Shown: piece after piece, positions 10,381-21,600 of the stretch | How positions within the stretch are numbered: the first letter of the stretch is position 1 | How the letters are laid out: every line of letters starts with the position of its first letter | NCBI GenBank assembly: GCA_030267965.1 | Contig: BRYA01000016.1 | Coordinates: 4,101 to 67,614 of the forward strand | Direction of reading: 5' to 3' | Length of the DNA stretch: 63,514 nt | DNA from: Triparma columacea | Lineage: Eukaryota > Sar > Bolidophyceae > Parmales > Triparmaceae | Made by a program: the position numbers and the translations under genes | Notes under the pieces: model-generated | Databases searched by the model: none | What the model was told of the DNA's origin: nothing | Seen by the model: the letters and a program-made list of their open reading frames with translations, nothing else

Positions 10381-10962
10381 TCACTTCACACTTTCCCTCA
10401 ACCGCCACAGCTTCTTCCCCACCGTGTCCCTCACTGTGCTATCCCACGCTTCGATGTCCTTCCCCTCGTATTTCTGTCTTGTGTATTGCTTGAGACTGTT
10501 GGGGTGGTGCTGGTCAACAAGGTCAGGGGGATGCAACAAATGGATGGCATCCCTCTTGGGGGGGCAAAATTGGGAGGGGAGCGAGCCACATGCGAAGATG
10601 TCGGCGTCCCTGTATTCTACAGTGCTCATTGGGAACTCCTTGCTCGCTAGCATCCTCATGGTGGAACTGTCGACAGCCCCCTTGGAGGGTACCCAGAACT
10701 TGTCCCCAAGCTCCTTCCCGTGCCAGTGGGTCTTTAAGTTGCTGTCATTAACGCATGTTTTCAGCGCCTTGGCGGAACTCCTCATCCGGGGCTTTCTATC
10801 AATCGCTTTCTTGCTGGCTTTCCTGGGCGGCACCCAGTCACCTGCAACATTGGTGGCCTTCTTCACCGTCTTGAACTCAAAATCTCCATCATTCAAGGTC
10901 GGTGGCTTATAATCGGTGCCGGTGAATTCCAAAATCTCGCCCGCAGGCTTTTTGTCGCCCAT
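10381..10962 (-). CDS. Uncharacterised 193-residue protein
   Basis: Single reverse exon; the first in-frame ATG is at 10962 (MGDKKPAGEILEFTG). The protein is basic with scattered Trp and His, has no membrane segment or signal peptide, and ends in an Arg/Lys-rich helix (VRDTVGKKLWRLRESVK). No family is recognised. The frame is open for 194 codons and the codon use is similar to neighbours, whereas the opposite strand over the same stretch carries only hydrophobic shadow frames. It is divergent from the armadillo gene, 190 bp away. Confidence 0.6.
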   Translation of the reverse strand: MGDKKPAGEILEFTGTDYKPPTLNDGDFEFKTVKKATNVAGDWVPPRKASKKAIDRKPRMRSSAKALKTCVNDSNLKTHWHGKELGDKFWVPSKGAVDSSTMRMLASKEFPMSTVEYRDADIFACGSLPSQFCPPKRDAIHLLHPPDLVDQHHPNSLKQYTRQKYEGKDIEAWDSTVRDTVGKKLWRLRESVK

Positions 10963-11152
10963 AAAGCTGTCCAAGGAAGTTTTGGGCCAAAGCGCCGGTT
11001 GGGGAGTTGGGGTCTGGGGGGACAGTGAACCAAAATTTTCTCGGCCCCATAATCAAGCCGCAGTATATCAAACGTTCTATCCTAACCCAAATCGCCTCTA
11101 ATTCCCTCCCGGCCATACTCGAACCTGCCCTTCCCACTGGAACCCATATACC

Positions 11153-14100
11153 ATGGCCCAGCCCCCACCCTTCGATCCAAACTTTGGCCTCCCCCCTGAG
11201 GAAGTGCCGCATGACTGGGAGTTTCACTTGGGAGACGACACGTTCGAGCGTGTCTCAAAGGTCGGAAAGTCCAACCTGGACTTCTTGGCCCGGAAGGAGG
11301 GGGAAACAACAGCAGGAGGCGATGACCAAAAGTGGAAGATGATCAGTGACATTGGTGCTTCGTCATTGGAGCTAAGGGATGGGGGTGAGATCGACGAGGA
11401 GGAGACCCGGAAGGAGCGGGCTAAGCGCCTCAGGGCTGCGGGAATCAAGACTGCTGACGAGCACATACTTTCTGACGATGACAAGTCAAAGAATGAGGAC
11501 GACTCCGATGATGATTCTTCGACGTCCTCGGGTTCATCCACATCCTCTAGCCCAGGAGTGGGCGATGCCGCGAACGAGGAGGAGGAGGATGAGAACAATA
11601 TGCTTGACAACGACTGGGACACCTCTGAGTGGTCCATGCAGGAGATTGAGTCCGCCTGTCAGACCCTTGTGCGGGAATGCGAATTGAAGTCCTCCAAGAA
11701 GCGCCAAAGACTCTCCATACGAATGCTCACTAGGCTCCTGGACCGCCACCAGGAGGCCGTTGGTTACATAGAGAAGATCTCCGAATCGCTCCTTAACAAG
11801 GCCTTCCCTGGGATCCTTGTCGACGGTATTGGTGAGATGCGACGGTGCATAACTCATGTAATTATTCGCTAACGCTAACATTTTTGCGCTTTGCTCGTAA
11901 CGCAGCCCCCGAAGCGCTGAACCTATCCCACCTCCTTGCTGCCCTCGCTCCCCGCTTCGCCGACTCCTTCTCCCTCTTGGGTCCGATTGCTAGGGTTTGC
12001 AAAATCCTCACCAACGAAATGGACCTTGCGGCCCAGCTCCTTCAGTGGCGCCACAAGGTTCGAAGGCTGAAGCGCGAACTCTATTCCATCAAGAAAGACA
12101 TACCAAGAGATCGTTGGATCCGTAAGGTGAGGAATTGGTGAAACAAAATCAAAGGAGAAATGCGACGATGTCGTGGTGAAGGTACCTCGTTTTTTTCGCC
12201 AAACTAACCCTTTCCGCTATCCGCTTCGCCTGCCGCCCTCGTTTCGTTCGTCGTAGAAAATGACCCTCACCATGAAGACTGACGATTTGAACAAGAAGTG
12301 GCGACAGATGCACGACGCCACTCACTCCTCCTCGGTGCCAGCCGATGTAACCCTGTCACACCTCAAGTTCCTCTTGGCCTTATGTACGCCGGCTAATACC
12401 AAGCACGCCTCGGAAAACCGCGACGAGATTGTGAAGAAGAACGGACTCCTCCCAATTTGCCTCTGCCTCAAGGAGGTTGGGGAAGACTACATCGACCCAA
12501 TCGTATTAGATTCGGCCTCCGTAATGTCCAACCGGACCGGGTCAACGGCGACTGTCTCCCTCGGTGCGCTTGGTGTCAATGACATGGGACTTATTTACCC
12601 CCACCAGGTTGCATGCAAGGTGAGAATTAGCCAAGAGAGCATAGCAAAACGGCATATTGTGACGACGTAGGCGCCTCAACTTGTCTACTTACGCCTCCAC
12701 CCCCCATCCCGCCCCAAATGCAGCTTGTACTCCAAATCTCCCAAGAGAGGCGCCTTCTCTACCCCCTCCTTCGCGCACGTATCCACGAGGGTCTCTCAAA
12801 AATCTTGGCCCACCAGGCAATTCTCCCACCGGAGGATATCTGTATGGCCCTGGATTCCCTCGACATGATTGGTTCCAACGCCTTGCGGTCCTCAAATGTA
12901 GCAATGTCTGAAGACAACTACGTCACCCACGAGAACGAAAAGCGATCCAAGCTGTTCCACGACGAAAATTATGTCGACTCAGACGCCGACGACTGCCCTT
13001 CGGATATTGAGGACGAGGGCGAGAAGGCGATTTACAGGAGGGAGACGAGGAAAGCCATCAGGAACCTCCTCGTGCTGCCGTCGATAATCTCCAAGCTCAC
13101 TGTCCTGCTTGAGGTTCCGCACGCTCAAATATTCCTCGGCAGCGTGATGGTCCTCCACAAGTTCGCGTCGACGCAAGGTTACAACCACGTCCTCATCGAG
13201 ATTATAGCTCTAGCCGGTCGCCCCCTGGAGAAGATAGTAGAGAACCTCCAGTCAGATGACGACAAGGTAAGGAGGTTTGAGTACATCACGGCAACACTGC
13301 ACTGCTTTCATAACTAACATATTTTGCTCAACCCTGCTCGTCTCAGATCTCCTTAGCTTGTCTCAACATTCTAAAGCAGCTTGCGACTAGGCAGTCGGGA
13401 AGGGACGGGATGATCACTTCAAAGATAGCTGACATGCTAATGCCACTGATATCGGGCCTGGATGCCACGCCCTCGAAGGTCTTCACCCTCGCGCTGAACG
13501 TTTTCGTAGCTCTAGCTCAGGACGGTGTCACCGAGAACATAGGGCTTGACTTCAACGCTGCTACTCCCAAGCATGTTCTCTATAACGACCTGCTGACGAT
13601 CTTCACGACCCCAGTCCCTTCTCCAACACTGTCGATAGAGCACCTCCTGGACTTGAAGGTTATGGATTTTGTCATAAACTTCCTAACCCGTCCCTCAGAT
13701 ACTGCCCTCTACTTCGATCTCTCGAATCAGCACAAGCAGATGGGTTCTATAATCCTACACCGTATGACCCTCCACAAGGAGGTCTGCAAAACCATGAATA
13801 TGTTGCCAGTGATGCAGTACCTTGCTTACAACATCCAGCATATGTTCACGTACTTCATGGAGGGTCACTATGGTCACAACTCCAAGGAGAAGTTGATTTT
13901 CTTCGCTAGCATCCAGGGAAGTTGTCGCGGTCTAGCCCAGATTGCCAAGTACTCCCCCAACGGTGACCGCATGGTCATGAGCACAATCGGGGAGTTCAAC
14001 ATCTACAAAGAGATTGAGGAACTCCTCGGTTTCCCCTCGGTGAACGCCGACGACAGCTTCATTCCCAAAATTGAGTGCGCCGACGCTGCTGCCCGTCTCG

Positions 14101-16511
14101 TGGGTAGTATAGCCCGCGTTCCCATCAGCGAGCACCACAGTGAGGCTGACAAGGAGAGGTGAGAAATTATGCAAGATGTTTATCTTCCCTCCTCAACTTT
14201 CACCCCAATATCAGCAAATTCTAACCCGTGCGCTTGCTGCAGTCACCTGAACCTCAAGGATGATGTGGATGCATGCCTCGATACCCTCAAGAGGCTTATA
14301 GAGCAAATGGCGGCTCCCCTGATGGCCATCGTCCACAGTTGCCCCAGCAAGTCTGCGAAGGCCAACGCGACGAGCGCGCTCGCCAACCTTTGCAGCACTA
14401 ATGCTACGTGCGACGTCCTGCTGGACATGGGGCTGGCGAAGATCGCGGCGTCCATGTTCCCCAAGAAGCCCAGCATCCTGGAGGCCTCCAAGGGCATGAA
14501 GAACATAAAGGACGAAATCTACGACGTTCAGGCCAGAATGGAGAGGGACAACGAGGTAGAAATACTGATAAAATTGGATGCGTCGGCCTTTACTTTAGTC
14601 GCCAGCCTTTGCAGGACTCCCGCGGGTAAGCATGCCGTCCAGACGTCGGGTATGTTGAATAGGTGCGTTGAGAGGTTCCACTTAGACAGCGGCATCAAGG
14701 GCGTTGATTTGGTCGTCATGGGTGAGATCAGCTGTGTGTTTGCCAAGATAGCCAACAACGGCACAAACGAGAGCGGCAACGCCGGAAGCACAAACGATTA
14801 CATCCTCAACCCCAACTACAACACTGTGGAGAGGCTAATCGATCTAGTTAGGGAGGGCGGGAACAGTATGTTCTACAGGAGGGCGAGGTTTTGGGCCGCC
14901 AGCGCGCTGGCAGAGCTCTGCATAGACACAATGAGGGCCGTCCCCATGGTCGTCAAATGCGGTGGAGTTCCGGAGTTCGGTAGGATCATCAAGGGCTTCA
15001 AGGAGGGCACCACGCCGGAGCCTCTCCTTCGACCTGCCCTGGCTGGACTTCTTAGGATCGCCAAGTACCCGCAAGGAGGGTACGTCAACAAGCTGTTTGA
15101 GGAGTCTCTGCAGCAGCCCCTGGTCGCGCTGGCGAGCAACGTCACGCTATACGTCGAGTACGCTGAGATTAAGGACAGGACCCCGCTGGCGAATTTTGCG
15201 AGGGACATTCTCTTCTGCATGAGTGAGGCTAAGCTTCACGGCGGAGGAGGGGGGGGGGATATGGAGGAGGCAAAGAGGATGGAGGATAAGAAATGGGATG
15301 ATGATAGAGCCGATATGTGGAAGGATATGGGTGTGAATGAGGATGTTGTTTTACAGCTTGATGAAGAGAAGGAGAAGGGAGAGGAGGAGGAAGAAAACGA
15401 AGGGGAGGAGGAGGAGGAGGAGGAGGAGCAGGAGCAGGAGCAGGAGGAGGAGGAGGAGCAGGAGGAGGAGGAGAAAAAGGCTGGTGATGCCATTCACTTG
15501 GATGGCACTTATTCCTCAATGGGCGTCTCGACGATGGGTTCGTTGGCGGCCGAGCTACCGAACGAATCCTCTTCGAATATTCAAACCCGCGTCAGCAAGC
15601 TTGACGCAGAAGATCCCAGTTTCCGTAACGAGCTGCGTAGGAGGAAGGAGTATTACGGTATGGGTAGCACTTATAGGCTTCATAGGGATGGTGAGGGGAG
15701 GAAGAGCATCACGGAGAAGGGGACGAAGAGCAGCAAGGGGAGGAAGAGGAGGGGGAGTGGTGGGGGTAAGGGGAAGGGGAAGGGGGAAGGGCTCAGTGGA
15801 GGGAGCATTGTAGTTGACAAGATTCAAGCTGTCAAGGAAATGAGAACAGAGGGGGGTTGGGAGGGGGAGGGGAAGGGGGGAGAGGTAGGAGGAGGGCTTG
15901 CTGGTGAGGATATCGAAGCTGAGGGGAATGGGGGGGTGAAGGAGGTGAAGGAGGTGAAGGAGGTGGTGGAGGAGGAGAACGTAGTAGACATCAGAAGGCT
16001 CCCCTCGCTAGCTTTTACTCGCCCTCAGGGCGCGTCCCCCAAGCACTCCGTGGGCAAGGGCGCTGTCGGTTCCCCGTTTTCCCTCCCGTCGCCCCTTTTG
16101 AGCGAGACTTCAAAGTCCTTTGGCGGCTCTGGGGGTAGGAACCTGGTGACCTTCTCCCGGCCCCACAGACCTTCTGGCCTCCTCCTGGACCCTACGTTTG
16201 TGCCTGACGAACCGGTCACGGAGGAGGGAATAGACGGCCTGGGGAACGGGGTGGGGAAGCCCAGGCTGCTTTCGAAGGCGAGCCTGACGAGCGGGGGGAA
16301 CCCGAGCCCAGAGGTGGAGGCGTTCTCGCACACCATGAACGTCATGGGAAGCAAGGTCATGGTCAAGGGAATTAGGGTCGCGGGACCCGGGAGTGTGATG
16401 GACGGGGAAGGGAGGCCAAAGAGCGCGCTTACTTTCGAGAACGTGCACGAGGCTACTGTAAGGAGGGAGCTCAAAAAACTGAGGGGGGAGGTAGATGAGG
16501 GGGGAGATTGA
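11153..16511 (+). CDS. Large armadillo/HEAT-like repeat protein, six exons
   Basis: Exons 11153-11831, 11906-12126, 12257-12619, 12724-13266, 13347-14158 and 14243-16511 join in frame to 1628 residues. All five introns are 74-130 bp with GTGAG or GTAAG donors; CTAAC branch-like elements are visible in most. Residues 1-160 are acidic and Ser-rich. From about 200 to 1090 the protein is alpha-helical, with Leu/Ala helix pairs typical of armadillo or HEAT solenoids (LKRLIEQMAAPLMAIVHSC; SAKANATSALANLC; ARFWAASALAELC). A Glu-rich run (15358-15480) and low-complexity Gly/Lys-rich stretches follow, and the C-terminus returns to ordinary sequence. Such solenoids are protein-binding scaffolds. I cannot assign the partner or pathway. 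Confidence 0.8.
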
Positions 16512-16611
16512 TAATGGAGCATGATTCCGAACTCTTTGTTGTTGTAACATTCCCTGTTTGTTAAAATATCCACTTCACTTCATTTCTGGTAGACTTTTTT
16601 TGCTTCATTCC

Positions 16612-16633
16612 GGTCCAGCTGATCAGCTGGACC
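16612..16633. promoter_or_regulatory. Perfect 22-bp palindrome just upstream of a start codon
   Basis: The 22 bases equal their own reverse complement. Two CAGCTG E-box-type hexamers (16616-16621 and 16624-16629) flank a shared centre. It ends 3 bases before ATG 16637, or lies about 96 bp upstream if the real start is 16730. It could be a dimeric transcription-factor site or an RNA hairpin in the leader. The function is inferred only from symmetry. Confidence 0.45.
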
Positions 16634-16636
16634 TGA

Positions 16637-18625
16637 ATGGTAAACTCGCTATTATTTATTGGTTTGGGCAGTGCCGTGAGAAGCCCAGAGAAGGACAAAC
16701 GCTCGAACGCTGCTCTCCGGTTCGCAATAATGACGGCCATTCCTGTTGCTCGCTCACCCAGAAAGACAGCAACCTCATTGATGGACAATCGCAGGACTCA
16801 CAATCTTGTCCATCCCGACAATCCTCCTCTCAAAAAAAATGAAACAATTACGGATCGAGCGCATAAGTCACTGCAGAAAGCGAAGGATTTGCGCAAAAGA
16901 AGGTCGTCAGTCCAGCTCGAGGGTCTTGACCTATCAGAATCTTCAGCTCTACTCATTCCTGGATCCCTTAAGGTCCTTAACGCCGTGGCAAGGATCTGGT
17001 GTGTCGGGGCGGGGCCCAAGGCATCGAGGGTACATGTCGTAGCGGTGAAGCTTTTCTTGTTGGGAAATTTTCTCTCTCTCGTCTGGTGTGTGAATGTTGC
17101 CAGGATGAGAGGGAACATCTCCTTCCTTCTCCAAATCTGCCTCATCATTTTGCAAGTCAGGTAAGAATGACTTCATGAGGGGGGGGATCGGGGGGCCATC
17201 AAGAGGCTCCGCCAGGAGTTCGTCAGGGGTGGCAAGGAGGACTGATGAGGGGAGGAGTTTTGCAGGCTCTGGGGTAACGCAAGTGCGGATCCTACACGAC
17301 AATCTAATCCATCAACAACACAAACCTTTCAACCCGTTCGCTCACCACTGACCGCAGCACCATACAAGGTTGGAGAAAGGCGCGAAGTCATCTCCATTTC
17401 GAGAACGTCATAAAATTAAGGTGGAAGACTATAAAGATTCTAGACCAGGCCGGAAGGAAAGATCTGAAGGATAAGATTGACAAGGAGATCATTCCTTCGA
17501 TAGTGAAAGACCGACTGCTGATTACCCCCCTCCTTGTTGGTACCATCGTGGGAATAGCATGTTTCCTCTACGTTGGGGAAGGCGACTTGATCTTGGCATT
17601 CGTATTCTGGCTTTTGTTCATGGTTCAGGACAACGCCGACAATGTTTCGTGCTTCCATTGGGAACTGACCTGTCAACTTCACTCGCTGCAAGTCGAGCTC
17701 TTTCACGACCAACTCGCGTTCGCGTTTGTGGATCTCGCGGAGGCGACGACATCAGAAGAGGAACGCAGAGCGTCAGTGGTCTCGATTGAGCACAACGGCG
17801 ACGTCGAGGACGGTGGGGATTCTGAGAGAGATTCTGGGAGAGATTCTGGGAGAATTCTCCAATCCTTGTCAGGGAAAGAGTTGATAGAAACGACAGAATT
17901 CTTCGACGAAACTTTCGTGCTCAATATGAGTATCTCCTTTGTCGATATTTGCAAAACTATGGCTTACACTTCGGAACACATGGCCAACCAGGTCGCTATA
18001 TTTGTTCTGCTGTACCTCGCCGCTATTGGGTTTTTGGGGTTGGCGATGCTCGTTGGTGAAGTAACTTTCGAAGCAATCACTTGCGCCCTTCTGATGCTCT
18101 ATTTCGCCATTTCAATGATGAGTATCCCTGTTGCAACGAATGATGTCATTCGGAAAGTCAGAGCATTGAGCTGGGATTCTTACGGGGAGCTCATCAGCCA
18201 TTCTTTATTATTCAAGGGAGATGACAGCACTGAAAGTAACTCAACCTTTGAGTACAAGATGGTCTGTAACCAAGCTAAACATCTTCTAAACATGATCCAA
18301 ACAAGTCGCGAAGGCTTAAAAATTGGCGATGTCGAATTCAGGTGAGCGGCATAGATAACACGGCGACCGCATCCCCTTTGCAAACTTCAAACAAAAACTG
18401 TGCAAAGAACTAACGAAAAAAAAAAAAGAAAAAAAAACTAACTCGACCCTTTATTGCTATGTCTGCCCTCATAGCAACGAACTCATCATAAAGATGCTGA
18501 GCGTCATGTTTTCAGCAACAGTTGTGATACTCAAGACTGGGGACACCACACCGATTACCTCCATCTTCGCTGGTAATGGCGAAGGGCTTTCAACAACCGC
18601 TGGCAATAACACGCTCGCTTCGTAA
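16637..18625 (+). CDS. Seven-TM protein, candidate gustatory-receptor-like (GRL) family
   Basis: Exons 16637-17160, 17358-18341 and 18475-18625 join in phase 2 (AG|C at both junctions) to 552 residues; ATG 16730 is an alternative start. About seven hydrophobic segments are visible: VVAVKLFLLGNFLSLVWCV, ISFLLQICLIILQV, PLLVGTIVGIACFLYV, LILAFVFWLLFMV, VAIFVLLYLAAIGFLGLAML, AITCALLMLYFAISMM and IIKMLSVMFSATVVIL. The last lies close to the C-terminus, after a hydrophilic stretch and an F-R/S-N-E-L turn, as in insect gustatory/odorant receptors and their protist GRL relatives (Pfam 7tm_7 type). The family TYhhhhhQF motif would align with ATVVILKT, so it is not exact. A charged loop with an RDSGRDSGR repeat lies between TM4 and TM5. 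Membrane location is clear; the family assignment is tentative. Confidence 0.65.
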
Positions 18626-18680
18626 AGAACAAATGTTGCGCTTTGTTTGTACACCAAAACATCCCTACCCCTATTACCGT

Positions 18681-21600
18681 TCAACATACGAGTTGCTGCC
18701 ATGAGTCCCTCCCGGCCACCCTCCCTAAGCTTCTCTCTTCCCATCCCCTCTCCACAACCTCTATCGTCGCTGTGTTGATCCCCATCTCCTCAAATGTCAT
18801 TTCTGCGTCCCCCCTGACCTCCTGCTCCCTCAAGCCCGCAAGGACGGCAAGTCTGCTGTGAAGCATGTAGCACCTCGCGGCAAAAGCCACTTCCTCCTCT
18901 ATCCTGAGCTCGAACTCCTTGTCCTCCTTTGCGAGTGTCCCCCCCCCGCCCCCCGCCTCCGCCCATTTTCTCCTCCTCCTCATGCAGACCCTGTACCTCT
19001 CCCTGGCCCTCTTTCTGTCCCTCTCCGACCACCCCACTACGCACCCCAGGTTCTCCATCCCCCAGGCGTCCTTGACCTCAACCTCCACAGACCAAGTGTA
19101 GAACTTCTCCGCCGCTGCCAGGTCCCCCCTGGCTTCGCTCGCCCTTCCCATTCTATACAGCACTGTCGAAGGGACATCATTCGTCGATGATGCCCCCATC
19201 CCTCCCTTCCCCAATTCCTCCTCCCTTCCCTCCTGCGCCACCTTCCACCCCTTGGCCGCCTTGCCAAGCTGCGCCATTGCCCCATCGTCGTCCTCCATCT
19301 CGTCCTGAAGGAAAGCTGCGAACATAGCGTGGCACTCGGGGACTACTCCGCCGCTCCCAATTCCCCATTTTTTTCCCCTCCCCTCCACTCCCCCCTCCTC
19401 TCCAACGGAGGCCCTAAATAGGGCCATGCACTCCTCCCTAATCTCCTCCTTCCAATTTCTCAGTTTTTCTTCCCCCAATGCACTCAGTTCTCCCTCCCCC
19501 AGGTTCCTTCCCCCGTCCCTAAGGGCCCCCCAGAGCGTCATCCCGAGACCGGCCAATCCAAGCCTGTCCCCTGGGTGCCAGACTAACAATCTCTTCCAAG
19601 TCCCGACAGCCGCCGCCCTCTTACCCTGGAGGTCGTACAGCCTCGCCAGCACCCGCATGCCCTCGGCCGGGATTTCCTCCCCCAAACACTCACTAACGCC
19701 GTTCCCCAGTCCGGCCCTCCCCCCCCCATTTTCCCTAACACAGACCTCCAAGTACCCCTTGGCCTTGTCTGCATTTCCGTAGTAGCAAAGTTGCACCAGA
19801 GCTGCCATCAAATTCGTCCACCTGCACCAAGGGTCGGCTGCCAGGACCCTCCCAAGTAGTACTTTCGCCCTCTCTACATACTTAGCCGTCCTTTCCCATA
19901 AATTCCCCTCGTCCCTAACCCCGTGAACGAGACTCATCATCGCAAGGCAACTGTAGCCCGCCCTGTATATCTCCCCCCCCCCACCCTTCCACTTGCAGCT
20001 CTCCCTAAGTTTCTTGATTCCGTCGTCGGCCCTTCCACCCCTCGCCAACAGTAGGCCTTGCCACCTTAGCGCAGGGCCGTAGCCTTTCTTCGCTTCGAGT
20101 ACCTTCTCCAAAATCTGGGTGGCCGTGACGACATCCCCGTCGACTTCGCTGCAGAACTGGGCCGCCATTACCAGCAGACCTTCCTTGGAGTTCTCCCTCT
20201 TCGTCCCTCCCTCGCTTCTCACCCCGTTCAATGCCTTCTGCAGGTACTCTAGTCCCTTTTCGCTCTCCCCCCTCTGCAGCTCAAAGAGCTGACTCAGCGC
20301 AACGCATCCCTTCCCCTCCCAGCCCTTGTCCTTCCCCACCCTGGCCCCTCTCTCGTAGGCCATGCTCGCTCCCCCCAAATCCCCTCTCACGTTCTCGAGG
20401 AATGCCCCGTAAACCATCCAGGCCCCAGCGTCTCCCGCTCCCACCTCGTGTTGGTGCTTAAAGAGAACGCTCCTGAACCTCAAGTCTGCCTCCTTGATCC
20501 GACCCATGTTGCTCAACAAGCACGCCGAGTGCATGCCAATTGCCAGACAACTTTCGTAGCCCTCGCGGGCGAAAGGCTTTCCTGGCAGGCTGCGAATAGT
20601 GGGGGCGACGGGTTAGAATTTCGTGTAGTGGAGTCTCTCCCTCCGTCCCCCTTTCCCTTTCTCCCCCCCCTCCCTTCCCCTGCTCACCTCCTCTCGCCCC
20701 ACCACTTTGCCTTGTCGTAAAATTTTAGGGCCTCCTCCCTATTAAAAGCTTCCCTTTGCCCCCCCCCCAAGCCCCCTTTATACACGTGCATCAATCTCCC
20801 CAAACTATAGTTTAGCCTGCTGCACAAGACCTTTGCCTCCGCCTCGATCATCCCGCGCTTTTCAGTAACGACGGAGATAATACTCAGGGCCTGCCTGAAC
20901 TTTCTCTCGATGCTGACGAGCGGAACCTCATAGTCCTTCCCCTCCGTGGGCACCTCCCTGCTATGATAAAGCTCGAACTCGGCAAGGTTGTACAGGCATT
21001 CGGCCCTCTCGAGGGCGTAGAGTTCCTTCCCCCCTGGAGCCTGCGCCTTCTTGTCGGCCTCGCTTGCGCACTGGGAGAGGAACCTCGCAGCCCGCTGGGA
21101 GAAGCCATGGGAGAGGTCCCCGGCAATCTTCGTCACCTCTACCAGCATCCTACCTCCGCTCCTCATTACCAGAGGGTGCGACGGGTGCCTCCTCATGCAT
21201 CCCTCGAGCAACTTACATTGGCTCTCCAAGTCCCCAATCCCCCCCCCAAGCAATTCTGCAAGCTTCACCATTCCCTCAACGTCACACGCGGTCTGTCCCG
21301 CGAGTTTGGAGCCCCGTGTCAGATGTTTCGCTGCCGTTCCTGCGGCTCTACTTGCTCCCACAATGTCCCCTGCTGCAGCAAGCGCCCAACCTCGCGCTAT
21401 ACAGACCCTTCCAGAGAGGGCGTAATCAACGTGAGTCGGCCCGCCTGTGTTTCCCGCAGTGACCACTGAGGGGGCGCCAACGTCCACGTCAAGGTTTCCC
21501 TTCCCCGAACTCCCCCTTGCAACAACGTTGGTGTGCACAAAGAGTTCCCTGAACAAAAACTTGTCAAGCCTTCCTGCTCCGCCGCAAAGTCTAATCATCT

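Noticed and set aside
10313..10912. Hydrophobic plus-strand frame of 199 codons
   Set aside because: It is the antisense shadow of the 193-residue minus-strand gene and lacks independent support.
15229..15519. Pro- and Ser-rich reverse frames
   Set aside because: They are the complement of the Glu-rich GAG/GAA run of the armadillo-like gene.
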